Shown one piece after another: positions 25,846 to 34,898 of a stretch of DNA of 64,000 bases (within the stretch, counting starts at the first letter, position 1; every line of letters starts with the position of its first letter). Below the pieces are notes generated by a model, which was not told the origin of the DNA, ran no database searches, and saw only the letters and a program-made list of their open reading frames with translations. The stretch covers positions 62,001-126,000 of the forward strand of contig NZ_QBKP01000001.1 in NCBI RefSeq assembly GCF_003054195.1. The letters run 5' to 3'. The position numbers were made by a program, and so were the translations under genes. Source of the DNA: Gemmobacter caeni. Lineage in GTDB: Bacteria > Pseudomonadota > Alphaproteobacteria > Rhodobacterales > Rhodobacteraceae.

Positions 25846-25890
25846 TCCGCCATTAACCGGCAGGAAAGTTTAAGATGCGATGAAGCGGTC

Positions 25891-25989
25891 ATGGAGAAGT
25901 TGCCACAACCGCCTCGCCTGACACTTTGGGTGCCCGCGCTGATCGCACTGGCGCTATCGCTGCTGTTCCTCGCCGGGCTGGCGCTTGTT
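25891..25989 (+). pseudogene. possible truncated start of a membrane protein at the agl locus border
   Basis: From the ATG at 25891 the frame reads MEKLPQPPRLTLWVPALIAL and continues through a convincing transmembrane helix (LSLLFLAGLALVSAIEQR). It then runs straight into the antisense of aglK, whose stop is at 25990-25992. A short basic tail, one TM helix and no following domain look like the N-terminus of a sensor or other membrane protein cut off when the agl genes arrived. It could instead be chance in a GC-rich gap. Confidence 0.3.
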
Positions 25990-27075
25990 TCAGCGATAGA
26001 GCAGCGAACGGCCGTTGTGGAACAGGTGCAGCTTGGCCGGATCGGCAGTCAGATGCACCGCGCTGTGCCGAAGCCCCTGATGGATACCCGGCAGCTTCGC
26101 CACCACCGGCGCCGCCTCGCCCGCGCGTTTGAAATAAAGCAGCGTCACCTCGCCAAGCGCCTCGGTAATTTCCACCTCGCCGGTGTAAAGCGCGGGGGTG
26201 TCACTGGGCACCATATCCTCGGGCCGCACCCCAAGGTTCACCGCCAGCCCCAGATCCGCGTCCCCGGTGGGGATCGCCGCGATGGCCTCGCCGCCGCCAT
26301 CCAGCTTGACCCGCGTCTCGGCGCCGGTGGCGACAATCTTGCCGGGCAGCAGATTCATGGCAGGGCTGCCGATGAATTGCGCCACGAATTCGTTCTCGGG
26401 CCGTTCATAAAGCTCCAGCGGGGTGCCAACCTGTGCGATACCGCCACCGGCCAGAACCACGATACGGCTGGCCAGCGTCATCGCCTCCACCTGATCATGC
26501 GTGACGTAGATCATGGTCGATCCGGGCATCGCCTCTTTCAACTGTGCAATCTCGATCCGTGTCGCCACCCGCAAGGCAGCGTCGAGGTTCGAGAGCGGTT
26601 CGTCGAACAGATAGACCTTCGGGTCGCGCACGATCGCCCGCCCGATGGCCACGCGCTGCCGCTGCCCCCCGGAAAGCGCCTTGGGCAGACGATCCAGATA
26701 GGGCGTCAGTTGCAGGATACGCGCGGCATTGTCGACCGCCGCGTCAATCTCCGCCTGCGGCTTCTTCGCGATTTTCAGCGCAAATTCCATATTCTGCCGT
26801 ACGGTCATATGCGGATACAGCGCATAGGACTGGAAGACCATGGCGATGCCGCGCTGCGCAGGCGGCACTTCATTCATACGCACACCGTCAATGGTGAAAT
26901 TGCCGCCGGTGATGCGCTCCAGCCCTGCGATCATCCGCAACAGCGTGGACTTTCCGCAGCCCGAGGGCCCGACAAACACGATCAACTCGCCCGTCTTGAT
27001 ATCGAGGTCGATGTTCTTCAGAACCTTGACCTCACCATAGGCCTTTTCGACCCCGGTCAGCTTCAGATCGGCCAT
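25990..27075 (-). CDS. aglK: alpha-glucoside ABC transporter ATP-binding protein
   Basis: Energises the aglEFG importer. 361 residues of the MalK/UgpC/MsmX group: Walker A GPSGCGKST, LSGGQRQRVAIGRAIVRDP, Walker B VYLFDEPLSNLDAAL, switch His in YVTHDQVEAM, and C-terminal OB/TOBE regulatory domains (about 240-361). Last gene of aglE-F-G-A-K, 13 nt after aglA. No terminator is visible after its stop. Confidence 0.92.
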   Translation of the reverse strand: MADLKLTGVEKAYGEVKVLKNIDLDIKTGELIVFVGPSGCGKSTLLRMIAGLERITGGNFTIDGVRMNEVPPAQRGIAMVFQSYALYPHMTVRQNMEFALKIAKKPQAEIDAAVDNAARILQLTPYLDRLPKALSGGQRQRVAIGRAIVRDPKVYLFDEPLSNLDAALRVATRIEIAQLKEAMPGSTMIYVTHDQVEAMTLASRIVVLAGGGIAQVGTPLELYERPENEFVAQFIGSPAMNLLPGKIVATGAETRVKLDGGGEAIAAIPTGDADLGLAVNLGVRPEDMVPSDTPALYTGEVEITEALGEVTLLYFKRAGEAAPVVAKLPGIHQGLRHSAVHLTADPAKLHLFHNGRSLLYR

Positions 27076-27088
27076 AAGCGCCCCTCCC

Positions 27089-28708
27089 TCAGACCCGACG
27101 GGCCAGGCAATAGTGCCATGGACCCAGGTTAGCCTTTCCTTCGATCACCGGCTGCGCGCCAAGAGCACCGCCAATCGCCTCCCACCGCCCATCGGGCAGG
27201 TGAATGTCTTGCGATGCTTCTCCCAGATTGAACGCACAGAAGATTTCTTCCGCGCCCTGCCGGGTGAAGCGGATCACCGGGCCCTCGGCCGTGATTCCGG
27301 TCATATCGCCATAGCGCAGCACCGGATGGGCGCGGCGGAAGGCCAGCGCGGCGCGGTAGAATTCCAGCATGGAGTCCGCCACGCCTGCCTGTGCGCCAAC
27401 GGCCCGCGCCAGATGCGGTGGCGTCACCGGCAGCCAGGCGCGCGGACCCGCAGTAAAGCCACCCTGCGCATTGTCCTTCTGCCAGGTCATCGGTGTGCGT
27501 GCGCCATCACGACCCTTGAACTCGGGCCAGAACTCTATTCCGTAGGGGTCTTGCAGATCCTCAAAGGCAATTTCTGCCTCGGGCAGCCCCAGCTCCTCGC
27601 CCTGATACAGGCAAACCGAGCCACGCAGGCACATCAGGAGCGCGGTATAAGCCTTTGCACCCTCTTCCGAAAGTTGCCAGCGGGTGATGTGGCGCACCGT
27701 GTCGTGATTTGAATAGCTCCAGCACGGCCATGCATCCGGCGCAGCAGCGGCCATACGGGCAAAGGTCGCCTCCACCCCCTCGGCGGTCAGGCGCCTGGGT
27801 TGCAGCATCTCGAACGGGTAGCACATCTGCACCTTGTCGCCGCCCGAAGTATATTCGGCCATGATCTCCAGCCCGCGCTGCGCATCGCCGACCTCGCCCA
27901 CCGCGGCCGCACCGTAAGGCGCCAGAACGGAACGGAATTTCCGCAGAAATTCAAGGTTCTCCGGCTGGTTCTTGTCGAACAGGTGCATCTGGTGGTTATA
28001 GGGGTTCACCGCGGGCGCAATGGAATCGTTGCGCAGTTCCTTTGGCAGCGCAGGATTGTCTCGCAAGTATTTGTCTGCGAAATAGAAATTGATGGTGTCC
28101 AGTCGAAAACCATCCACTCCGCGTTCCAGCCAGAACCGCGCAACGTCAAGCTGCGCTTCCTGCACATCCGGGTTGTGGAAGTTCAGATCGGGTTGCGAGG
28201 TCAGGAAGTTGTGCAGGTAATATTGCTCGCGCCGTGCATCCCAGCTCCAGGCCGAGCCGCCGAAGATTGACAGCCAGTTGTTCGGCGGCGTGCCATCAGG
28301 CTTCGGATCGGCCCAGACATACCAGTCGGCCTTCGGGTTATCCCGGCTCTGCCGGCTTTCGCGGAACCACGGATGCCGGTCGGAACTGTGCGACAGCACG
28401 AGGTCGATCATCACCCGCAGACCCAGATCATGTGCCCGCGTCACCAGCGCATCGAAATCGGCCAGTGTGCCGAACATCGGATCGACGTCGCAATAATCGC
28501 TGACGTCATAGCCGAAGTCCTTCATCGGCGAGGTGAAGAACGGGCTGATCCAGATGGCATCGGCGCCGAGGGTCGCGATGTGATCCAGCCGCGAGGTGAT
28601 GCCCGGCAGGTCGCCGATACCGTCGCCGTTGCTGTCCTGAAAGCTGCGCGGGTAGATCTGATAGATCACCGCGCCGCGCCACCAGTCGGGGTCTTTGGGA
28701 AGGGTCAT
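27089..28708 (-). CDS. aglA: alpha-glucosidase (GH13)
   Basis: Cytoplasmic exo-acting alpha-glucosidase for imported sucrose, maltose, trehalose or similar alpha-glucosides. 539 residues. GH13 motifs: IDLVLSHSS, GVDGFRLDTINFYF with nucleophile Asp204, AVGEVGD with acid/base Glu272, and YSNHDTVRH with Asp336. N-terminal WRGAVIYQIYPRSFQD matches oligo-1,6-glucosidase/alpha-glucosidase subfamilies. No signal peptide. It lies between aglG and aglK as in rhizobial agl operons. Confidence 0.93.
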   Translation of the reverse strand: MTLPKDPDWWRGAVIYQIYPRSFQDSNGDGIGDLPGITSRLDHIATLGADAIWISPFFTSPMKDFGYDVSDYCDVDPMFGTLADFDALVTRAHDLGLRVMIDLVLSHSSDRHPWFRESRQSRDNPKADWYVWADPKPDGTPPNNWLSIFGGSAWSWDARREQYYLHNFLTSQPDLNFHNPDVQEAQLDVARFWLERGVDGFRLDTINFYFADKYLRDNPALPKELRNDSIAPAVNPYNHQMHLFDKNQPENLEFLRKFRSVLAPYGAAAVGEVGDAQRGLEIMAEYTSGGDKVQMCYPFEMLQPRRLTAEGVEATFARMAAAAPDAWPCWSYSNHDTVRHITRWQLSEEGAKAYTALLMCLRGSVCLYQGEELGLPEAEIAFEDLQDPYGIEFWPEFKGRDGARTPMTWQKDNAQGGFTAGPRAWLPVTPPHLARAVGAQAGVADSMLEFYRAALAFRRAHPVLRYGDMTGITAEGPVIRFTRQGAEEIFCAFNLGEASQDIHLPDGRWEAIGGALGAQPVIEGKANLGPWHYCLARRV

Positions 28709-28715
28709 GGGTCTC

Positions 28716-29843
28716 TCACTTCACGGAGCCGGCCAGCAGGCCGCGCACCAGGTATTTCTGCATTGCGAAGAACACGATCAGCGGCACAGCGATGGACACG
28801 AAGGCCGAGGCGGCAAGAATTTCCCACTCGCCCCCTTTCGACCCCATCAGCTCGCGCAGGAGGCCGGTCATCACCAGCTGGTCGGGGTTGTTGCCCAGGA
28901 AGACGGTGGCGACCAGCAGGTCGTTCCAGGTCCAGAGGAACTGAAAGATCGCAAAAGAAGCCAGCGCCGGAAAGCTGAGCGGAAGGATGATCTTGAGGAA
29001 GATCTGGAAGTCGGTCGCGCCATCGACGCGCGCGCTTTCGATGATCTCGCGCGGCAGGCCGACCATGTAGTTGCGCAGAAGGTAGATCGCCAGCGGCAGG
29101 CCGAAGCCGGAATGCGCGAGCCAGATCCCGATGTATTCCTTGCCGATGCCCAGTTGGTTGTGCAGCTTCAGAAGCGGGATCAAGGCCATCTGCAAGGGCA
29201 CGACCAGCAGGCCCACCACAGCGGCGATCAGCAGCGCGCGGCCCGGAAACTCCATCCACGCCAGTGCGTAGGCCGCGAAGGCCGCGATCAGGATGGGGAT
29301 GATGGTGGCGGGAATGGTTACCGTCATGGTGTTGAGGAAGGCGCGGCCCAGCCCTTCAGCAAACATCACGCGGCGGTAATTGTCGAGCGTGAAGCGCGGC
29401 GGGGTGACGGAGCTGACGAAGATGCGGGGCGAGCGGCCCTCGAACTGCGCGGGCGCGGTCAGGCGGTAGTCCCCATTGGCCTGCACCGCCAGCTTTACCC
29501 CGTCCTTCAGATCGGCCTCGGCCCCCGGCGCGAAGGCATCCGGCGCGCGGGAGTTCACGCCGAAGGCCGTGACCTCGCCCCCTGCGCCGTCAAACACATT
29601 ACCGTCGATCACCCAGAGCGGTCCGTCCTGCCGTTGCGTATCTGCATCCCCGGCGCGATAGACGATGTTCTGTTCAGCCGGGAACAGCGACCGCCACCAG
29701 CCCGAGGTGGTGATCTGGTCGCGATCACGAAAGGACGAGACCAGCAACCCGATGGTCGGCAGCACCCACAGAAGCACCAGCGCGGCGGTGGCCAGATGCA
29801 CGGCCCAGACCAGCGAGGACTTGGTTCCTGCGATATTGTCCAT
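28716..29843 (-). CDS. aglG: alpha-glucoside ABC transporter permease (MalG type)
   Basis: 375 residues. TM1 is followed by a roughly 120-residue periplasmic insertion (about 40-155) before the five core helices, the feature that makes AglG longer than MalG. The ATPase-coupling loop ESARVDGATDFQIFLKIILP is clear. Its ATG overlaps the aglF stop as TGATG; aglA starts 7 nt after its stop. Confidence 0.92.
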   Translation of the reverse strand: MDNIAGTKSSLVWAVHLATAALVLLWVLPTIGLLVSSFRDRDQITTSGWWRSLFPAEQNIVYRAGDADTQRQDGPLWVIDGNVFDGAGGEVTAFGVNSRAPDAFAPGAEADLKDGVKLAVQANGDYRLTAPAQFEGRSPRIFVSSVTPPRFTLDNYRRVMFAEGLGRAFLNTMTVTIPATIIPILIAAFAAYALAWMEFPGRALLIAAVVGLLVVPLQMALIPLLKLHNQLGIGKEYIGIWLAHSGFGLPLAIYLLRNYMVGLPREIIESARVDGATDFQIFLKIILPLSFPALASFAIFQFLWTWNDLLVATVFLGNNPDQLVMTGLLRELMGSKGGEWEILAASAFVSIAVPLIVFFAMQKYLVRGLLAGSVK

Positions 29844-30835
29844 CAGCGCATCTCCTTCCGGGCATTGCGGATGTTCCAGATCATGATCGGCGTCACCATC
29901 AGCATGATGACCAACGCCACGACCGAGGCGCGCCCGGTATCATTGCCGCGGAACATCCAGTCGAACATAAGGTTCGCCAGCACCTGCGTGCCCCACTGGC
30001 CATTGGTCATCGCCAGCACGATGTCGAAAACCTTCAGCACGGTGATGGTGATCGTGGTCCAGACCACTGCAATGGTGCCCCAGATCTGCGGCACCTTGAT
30101 GCGGGCGAAGATCTGCAAGGGAGAAGCACCGTCGAGGATCGCGGCCTCCACCGTTTCCTCGGGGATGCCGCGCAGTGCTGCGGACAGGATCACCATGGCA
30201 AAGCCGGTCTGAATCCAGATCAGCACAATCATCAGCATGAAGCTGTTGCCCGGCTCCAGCGTCAGCCAGGTTTGAGGCTGCCCGCCCAGCGAGACCCAGA
30301 TCGCGTTGAGCATGCCGATCTCGGTCTGGCCATCGCCGCGATAGTCGTAGATGAATTTCCAGATCACCGAGGCCCCGACGAAGGAAATCGCCATCGGCAT
30401 GAAGATCATCGCCTTGGCAAAATTGCCCCAGCGGATACGGTCGGTCAGGGCGGCGGCGATCAGACCGAAGAAGGTCGATGCGGCGGGCACCACCAGCAGC
30501 CACAGAAGGTTGTTGCGCATCGATTCCCGAAACTTTGAATCGCTGACCAGCCACGAATAATTGTCGAAGCCGACATAGGTCTGGCCGGTGGAATCGTGGA
30601 ACGAATACCAGACCGACACGAAAACCGGATAAACCAGATAGACCGCCAGCAGCAGCACGGCAGGCAGCAGGAACAGCCAGGGCCGGATCTGGGCCGCACG
30701 GGCGATATTGCGCCCGGCATCTGCCCCGCGTGGTGGCAGCAGCGTATCGAGGATCAGGTTCGACAGAAAGAAATAGGCGACGCATCCGAAGACACCGATC
30801 ACGATGGTGCCGCCCGCCATCAGTAGCTGTTCCAT
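29843..30835 (-). CDS. aglF: alpha-glucoside ABC transporter permease (MalF type)
   Basis: 330 residues with an N-terminal helix, a linker, and six core helices including WLFLLPAVLLLAVYLVYPVFVS. The coupling motif EAAILDGASPLQIFARIKVP faces AglK. Separated from aglE by an 81-nt gap that carries a strong hairpin, and overlapping aglG by one base. Confidence 0.92.
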   Translation of the reverse strand: MEQLLMAGGTIVIGVFGCVAYFFLSNLILDTLLPPRGADAGRNIARAAQIRPWLFLLPAVLLLAVYLVYPVFVSVWYSFHDSTGQTYVGFDNYSWLVSDSKFRESMRNNLLWLLVVPAASTFFGLIAAALTDRIRWGNFAKAMIFMPMAISFVGASVIWKFIYDYRGDGQTEIGMLNAIWVSLGGQPQTWLTLEPGNSFMLMIVLIWIQTGFAMVILSAALRGIPEETVEAAILDGASPLQIFARIKVPQIWGTIAVVWTTITITVLKVFDIVLAMTNGQWGTQVLANLMFDWMFRGNDTGRASVVALVIMLMVTPIMIWNIRNARKEMR

Positions 30836-30869
30836 GTTTCCCCCAAGCCTCCAAGACAGCCGCAGACTC

Positions 30870-30893
30870 CCCGCCCGGATTGCTCCGGGCGGG
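30870..30893 (-). other. intercistronic hairpin between aglE and aglF
   Basis: Perfect 10-bp arms CCCGCCCGGA (30870-30879) and TCCGGGCGGG (30884-30893) with a 4-nt loop and no T-run. Such hairpins after a binding-protein gene usually protect the upstream mRNA from 3' decay or cause partial termination, giving more binding protein than permease. Confidence 0.75.
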
Positions 30894-30916
30894 ATGCACT
30901 CGTTACATCGCGCGTT

Positions 30917-32266
30917 TTACTTCAGCGTATCCCAGGTCTTCTGGATCTCGGCCGCCACGGCCGCCGCATCCTTGCCACCGGAATAATCGACCATGCCGGT
31001 CCAGAAGGCCCCGGCGCCGATTGGTCCGGGCATCAGGTCAGAGGCGTCAAAGCGGAAGGTGGTGGCGTTCAGCAGGATGTCGCCCATCTTCTTCAGCGTC
31101 TCGTCGCCGTAAGCCTCGGGGTTGACGCCCTTGTGCGGGGTCAGGAAGCCCTTCTGCGCCATCCAGACCTCATGCGCGATGGGCGTTTCGAGGAACTGGA
31201 TGAAGGCGCGCGCGGCGGGGCTGTCCTTCATCATCCCGAACACCGTGCCCGCGCCCAGCACTGGCTGGCCCAGATCCTTGCCCGCATAGGCCGGGAAGTA
31301 GAAGAAATCGGCATCCTGCCCGATCACCGTGCCTTCGGGGAAGAAGGACGGAATGAAGCTGGCCTGACGGTGCATGTAGCAGGCTGGCGGCGAGGCAAAC
31401 AGGCCCTTCGGGCTGTCACGGAAATCGGTGGAGGCGACACCGCCCGCGCCCCCCGCCACCCAGGCATCGTTGCGCGCGAAGGCGCCATATTCCTCGATGG
31501 CATTGACCACGATGGGATCATCGAACTTCAGATCATTGCTGACCCAGCGGTCATAATTCTCGGGCGTGGTGGTGCGCAGCATCATGTCCTCGACCCAGTC
31601 GGTCGCGGGCCAGCCGGTCGCCCCGCCCGAGCCAAGCCCGATGCACCACGGCGTGCCGCCGTCATCGACGATCTGCTGCGACAGCGCCTTCAGCTCCTCC
31701 ATGGTCTTTGGCGCTTCATAGCCCGCGTCCTCGAAATTCTCGGGCACATACCAGACCAGCGATTTCAGGTCGGCCTTGTAGAAGAAACCGTAAAGTCCCG
31801 GCGTGCCATCCTTGCCGGGGAAGGTCGCCAGATCGACCCAGCTTTGGCCGGCAGCATAGTTTTCGGCCACCCATTTCGCGGTCTCGTCGCCCAGCGGCAC
31901 CACAAAGCCCTTGCTGGCCAGATCGCGCAGCAGGCCAGGCTGCGGGAAAACCGCGATATCGGGCGGCGAGCCCGCCTGCGCGTCAATAACGATCTGCTGT
32001 TCAAAACTGTCGGAGCCGCTGTAATTCACCTTGGCGCCGGTTGCCGCCTCGAAATAGGCGATGACGCTTTCGACCAGATCCTTGTCAGGCCCAAGCCAAG
32101 GGCCAAGGATCGTCAGTTCCTGCCCCGACAGATCCTGTCTGAACGCCTCGAAGCTGTCCCAGTTCAGCCGCGCATCCTCGCCCGGCGCGAATTTCAGGTC
32201 ACGCGCCCCGGCCTGCCCGCCCATCAGCGCCAGAACCGCCACACCGGCGCACAGGCTCCGTTTCAT
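30917..32266 (-). CDS. aglE: alpha-glucoside ABC transporter substrate-binding protein
   Basis: Periplasmic receptor of the transporter. 449 residues: a signal peptide (MKRSLCAGVAVLALMGGQAGA) followed by a two-lobe sugar-binding fold, with LTILGPWLGPDKDLVESVI near the start and KTMEELKALSQQIVDDGGTPWCIGLG in the hinge region. The ATG at 32266 is chosen because GGGAGG lies six bases upstream; earlier in-frame ATGs sit on or before that site. First gene of the agl operon. Confidence 0.92.
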   Translation of the reverse strand: MKRSLCAGVAVLALMGGQAGARDLKFAPGEDARLNWDSFEAFRQDLSGQELTILGPWLGPDKDLVESVIAYFEAATGAKVNYSGSDSFEQQIVIDAQAGSPPDIAVFPQPGLLRDLASKGFVVPLGDETAKWVAENYAAGQSWVDLATFPGKDGTPGLYGFFYKADLKSLVWYVPENFEDAGYEAPKTMEELKALSQQIVDDGGTPWCIGLGSGGATGWPATDWVEDMMLRTTTPENYDRWVSNDLKFDDPIVVNAIEEYGAFARNDAWVAGGAGGVASTDFRDSPKGLFASPPACYMHRQASFIPSFFPEGTVIGQDADFFYFPAYAGKDLGQPVLGAGTVFGMMKDSPAARAFIQFLETPIAHEVWMAQKGFLTPHKGVNPEAYGDETLKKMGDILLNATTFRFDASDLMPGPIGAGAFWTGMVDYSGGKDAAAVAAEIQKTWDTLK

Positions 32267-32330
32267 TGTCATCCTCCCGTTCCTCCTCCATCGGTGCTTC
32301 ATTCCGGCACCGTCCCCGTCGCGGAATCAC

Positions 32331-32347
32331 ATTTCAAACCGCTTTGG
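32331..32347 (-). promoter_or_regulatory. candidate AglR operator at the aglE promoter
   Basis: CCAAAGCGGTTTGAAAT read on minus. It begins nine bases after the -10 hexamer and so covers the expected transcription start. It matches the second site at 32486-32502 apart from one inserted base and one or two changes, and has the A/T-flanked central CG typical of LacI-family operators. Confidence 0.65.
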
Positions 32348-32355
32348 ATTGGCAC

Positions 32356-32384
32356 AGCTAAGACATCCCCGGCCCGGCTGTCAA
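32356..32384 (-). promoter_or_regulatory. sigma-70 promoter of the aglEFGAK operon
   Basis: On the minus strand, TTGACA (32384-32379), a 17-bp spacer and TTAGCT (32361-32356). The -35 is a perfect match. The operator lies immediately downstream, and the aglE start codon is about 90 bases further. Confidence 0.7.
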
Positions 32385-32449
32385 CGAATCTTCGACAAAA
32401 GTCGCACGCAACCCTTGAGATCACGGCGGAAAAACAGATGATTTGGGCT

Positions 32450-32479
32450 TTGACGCCCCCGCCCCGGACGGCTAACATC
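32450..32479 (+). promoter_or_regulatory. candidate aglR promoter
   Basis: TTGACG (32450-32455), an 18-bp spacer and TAACAT (32474-32479). The second LacI-type operator starts seven bases beyond the -10, mirroring the aglE promoter. Confidence 0.5.
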
Positions 32480-32485
32480 CCGGCG

Positions 32486-32502
32486 AATTTGAAACGCTTT
32501 GG
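32486..32502 (+). promoter_or_regulatory. candidate AglR operator at the aglR promoter
   Basis: AATTTGAAACGCTTTGG, whose reverse complement CCAAAGCGTTTCAAATT aligns with the aglE-side operator. It lies over the predicted start site and only 10 bases before the aglR ATG, implying autoregulation. Confidence 0.6.
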
Positions 32503-32512
32503 CTGCACGCAC

Positions 32513-33538
32513 ATGAATCTCAAGGAGCTGGCCCGCAAACTCGACCTGTCACCCACAACGGTGAGCCGGGCCCTGAACGGCTATCCCGAAGTGAACGAGG
32601 CCACTCGCGAAAGAGTAGCTGCCGCAGCCAAAAAATACAACTATCAGCCGAATACCCGCGCCATCCGGCTGGCGACAGGGCGCGCCATGGCCGTGGGCCA
32701 TGTCATTCCGCTGGCGACACGGCACGAGATCGTCAACCCGGTCTTCGCCGATTTCATCGCCGGTGCGGGTGAAGTCTATTCCCGCAACGGCTATGATCTG
32801 CTGCTGTCCGTCGTTTCGGACGATGATGAGGAACGCGCGTATCGCGAACTCAAATCTCGGGGGACGGTCGACGGGGTGATCGTGCATTCGCCACGGATGC
32901 GCGATGAGCGCATTCCGCTGCTGCACGACCTTGGCATCCCCTTTGTCGTCCATGGCCGCGCCACCGACAGCCCGCGCCCCTACCCCTGGGTTGATGTGAA
33001 CAACCGGCGCGCCTTCCAGCGGGCCACCGAATTCCTGCTGGATCTCGGCCATCGCAGGATCGCACTGATGAACGGGCTGGAATTCATGGATTTCGCGCTA
33101 CGTCGCCGGGCCGGATATGAGGCTGCGCTGGCTGCACGCGGCATTCCTGTTGATCCCGCGATCATGGCCAGCGAGGAAATGACGGAAACCAGCGGTCACC
33201 GGCTCGGGGCGGCGCTGCTGTCCGGCCCCAACCCGCCCACGGCCTTTCTGGTTTCGTCCATCATCATGGGCCTTGGCATCCGCCGCGCGATTGAAGAGCG
33301 CGGTCTGCAAATGGGCCGGGATGTTTCCGTCATCGTTCACGATGACGAGCTGAGCTATCTGCGCAACGGTGACGACCTGCCAATCTTCACTGCCACCCGG
33401 TCTTCCGTGCGCGAGGCCGGGCGGCAGGCGGCGGCCATGCTGATCGGGCTGATCCGGGGTGAGGCGGGGGCGCCGCGCGAGTTGCTGATGGAGGCAGAGT
33501 TGATCATCGGTCAATCCACAGGCCCGCATCGTGGCTGA
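32513..33538 (+). CDS. aglR: LacI-family regulator of the agl locus
   Basis: 341 residues. The LacI helix-turn-helix with hinge is clear: LKELARKLDLSPTTVSRALNGYPEVNEATRERV. It is followed by a periplasmic-binding-like effector domain (VIVHSPRMRDERIPLLHDLG, FLLDLGHRRIALMNG, VSVIVHDDE). It is divergent from aglE and probably represses both directions through the paired operators. No clear Shine-Dalgarno precedes the ATG at 32513, since the operator occupies the position. Its stop overlaps the beta-glucosidase GTG start by 8 nt. Confidence 0.92.
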   Translation: MNLKELARKLDLSPTTVSRALNGYPEVNEATRERVAAAAKKYNYQPNTRAIRLATGRAMAVGHVIPLATRHEIVNPVFADFIAGAGEVYSRNGYDLLLSVVSDDDEERAYRELKSRGTVDGVIVHSPRMRDERIPLLHDLGIPFVVHGRATDSPRPYPWVDVNNRRAFQRATEFLLDLGHRRIALMNGLEFMDFALRRRAGYEAALAARGIPVDPAIMASEEMTETSGHRLGAALLSGPNPPTAFLVSSIIMGLGIRRAIEERGLQMGRDVSVIVHDDELSYLRNGDDLPIFTATRSSVREAGRQAAAMLIGLIRGEAGAPRELLMEAELIIGQSTGPHRG

Positions 33539-34847
33539 TCCGATCCCGCCGCGCGCCACCTTCCCGCCAGGCTTCGTGTTCGGTGCCGCCACCGCCGCTT
33601 ATCAGGTGGAGGGCACGCGCTTCGGCGGCTGTGGCCCCTCGCACTGGGAGACTTTCGCCGCCACCCCTGGCAATGTGGTGCGGGCCGAGGATGGCGCCAC
33701 CGCCTGCGACCATTACCACCGCTGGCCCGAGGATCTGGACCTTGCCGCCCGCGCCCACATGGATGCCTGGCGCTTTTCGACCAACTGGTCGCGGGTGATG
33801 CCGGATGGCGTGACGGTAAACCCCGAGGGTCTGGATTTCTATGACCGGCTTGTCGATGGCATGCTGGCGCGCGGGCTCAAACCGTTCCTGACGCTCTATC
33901 ACTGGGATCTGCCCGCTGCGCTGGCCGATCTGGGTGGCTGGCGCAACCGCGACACCTGCGCGCGTTTCGCCGATTTCGCCGAGGTGATGGCCCGCCGAAT
34001 TGGCGACCGCGTCGCTACCACCGCCACGATCAATGAACCGTGGTGCGTGGCATGGCTGTCGCATTTCCTCGGAGCCCATGCGCCGGGCCTGCGCGACATC
34101 CGCGCCGCCGCCCGCGCCATGCACCACATCCTGCTGGCACATGGCATGGCGATGGAGCGGCTGCGCGGGCTGGGACAGCGCGATCTGGGAATCGTGCTGA
34201 ACTTTGACCGTGCGGTGCCTGCCAGCGAAGCCCCCGCCGACCTTGACGCCGCTGCCCGTCAGGACGCGATCTTCAATCGCTGGTTCATCGAGGCGATCAC
34301 GAAAGGCGCTTACCCGGCCGAGGCGCTTGAGGGACTGGCGCCGCATCTGCCGCAGGGCTGGCAGAACGATATGGCGGTGATCCGTCAGCCGCTCGACTGG
34401 CTGGGCGTCAACTACTACACCCGCCACATCCATGCCGCCGCCCCCGGCCCCTGGCCCGCCACGCGCGAGGTGGAAGGCCCGCTGCCGAAAACCCAGATGG
34501 GATGGGAAATCCACCCCGAGGGGCTGGAACATTTCCTGACCCGCCTCGCCCGCGATCACGTCGGCAACCTGCCGGTCTATGTCACCGAAAACGGCATGGC
34601 ACTGGCCGAGCCGCTGGACGATTCCACCCGCACGGCTTTCGTCGCGGCCCATCTGCACGCCACACAACGCGCCATCGCGGCGGGAGCCAATGTGCAGGGG
34701 TTCTTCTACTGGTCGATGCTGGACAATTACGAATGGGCCGAAGGCTATGAAAAGCGTTTCGGCCTCGTGCATGTTGATTTCGAGACCTTGGCAAGGACCC
34801 CGAAAGCATCTTATCACGCGCTCGCACAGGCATTGGCACACAACTGA
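33531..34847 (+). CDS. bglA: beta-glucosidase (GH1)
   Basis: 438 residues, intracellular. Complete GH1 signature: FVFGAATAAYQVEG at the N-terminus, acid/base Glu169 in TINEPW, nucleophile Glu353 in YVTENGMA, and WSMLDNYEWAEGY for the aglycone site. Start is GTG at 33531, overlapping the aglR stop. It extends the locus from alpha- to beta-glucosides, though whether aglEFGK imports beta-glucosides is unknown. Confidence 0.94.
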   Translation: MADPIPPRATFPPGFVFGAATAAYQVEGTRFGGCGPSHWETFAATPGNVVRAEDGATACDHYHRWPEDLDLAARAHMDAWRFSTNWSRVMPDGVTVNPEGLDFYDRLVDGMLARGLKPFLTLYHWDLPAALADLGGWRNRDTCARFADFAEVMARRIGDRVATTATINEPWCVAWLSHFLGAHAPGLRDIRAAARAMHHILLAHGMAMERLRGLGQRDLGIVLNFDRAVPASEAPADLDAAARQDAIFNRWFIEAITKGAYPAEALEGLAPHLPQGWQNDMAVIRQPLDWLGVNYYTRHIHAAAPGPWPATREVEGPLPKTQMGWEIHPEGLEHFLTRLARDHVGNLPVYVTENGMALAEPLDDSTRTAFVAAHLHATQRAIAAGANVQGFFYWSMLDNYEWAEGYEKRFGLVHVDFETLARTPKASYHALAQALAHN

Positions 34848-34898
34848 TGCCCCTACGGTTGCTCTGGCCCGGCATCCGCTTATGCAACGGAGGAAAGC

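Noticed and set aside
28695-30212. 505-codon open frame on plus
   Set aside because: Antisense to aglG and aglF, low-complexity His/Gln/Arg composition.
31133-32512. Apparent 460-residue N-terminal extension of the LacI-type regulator
   Set aside because: The upstream part is antisense to aglE and lacks any domain; the helix-turn-helix starts right at the ATG at 32513.
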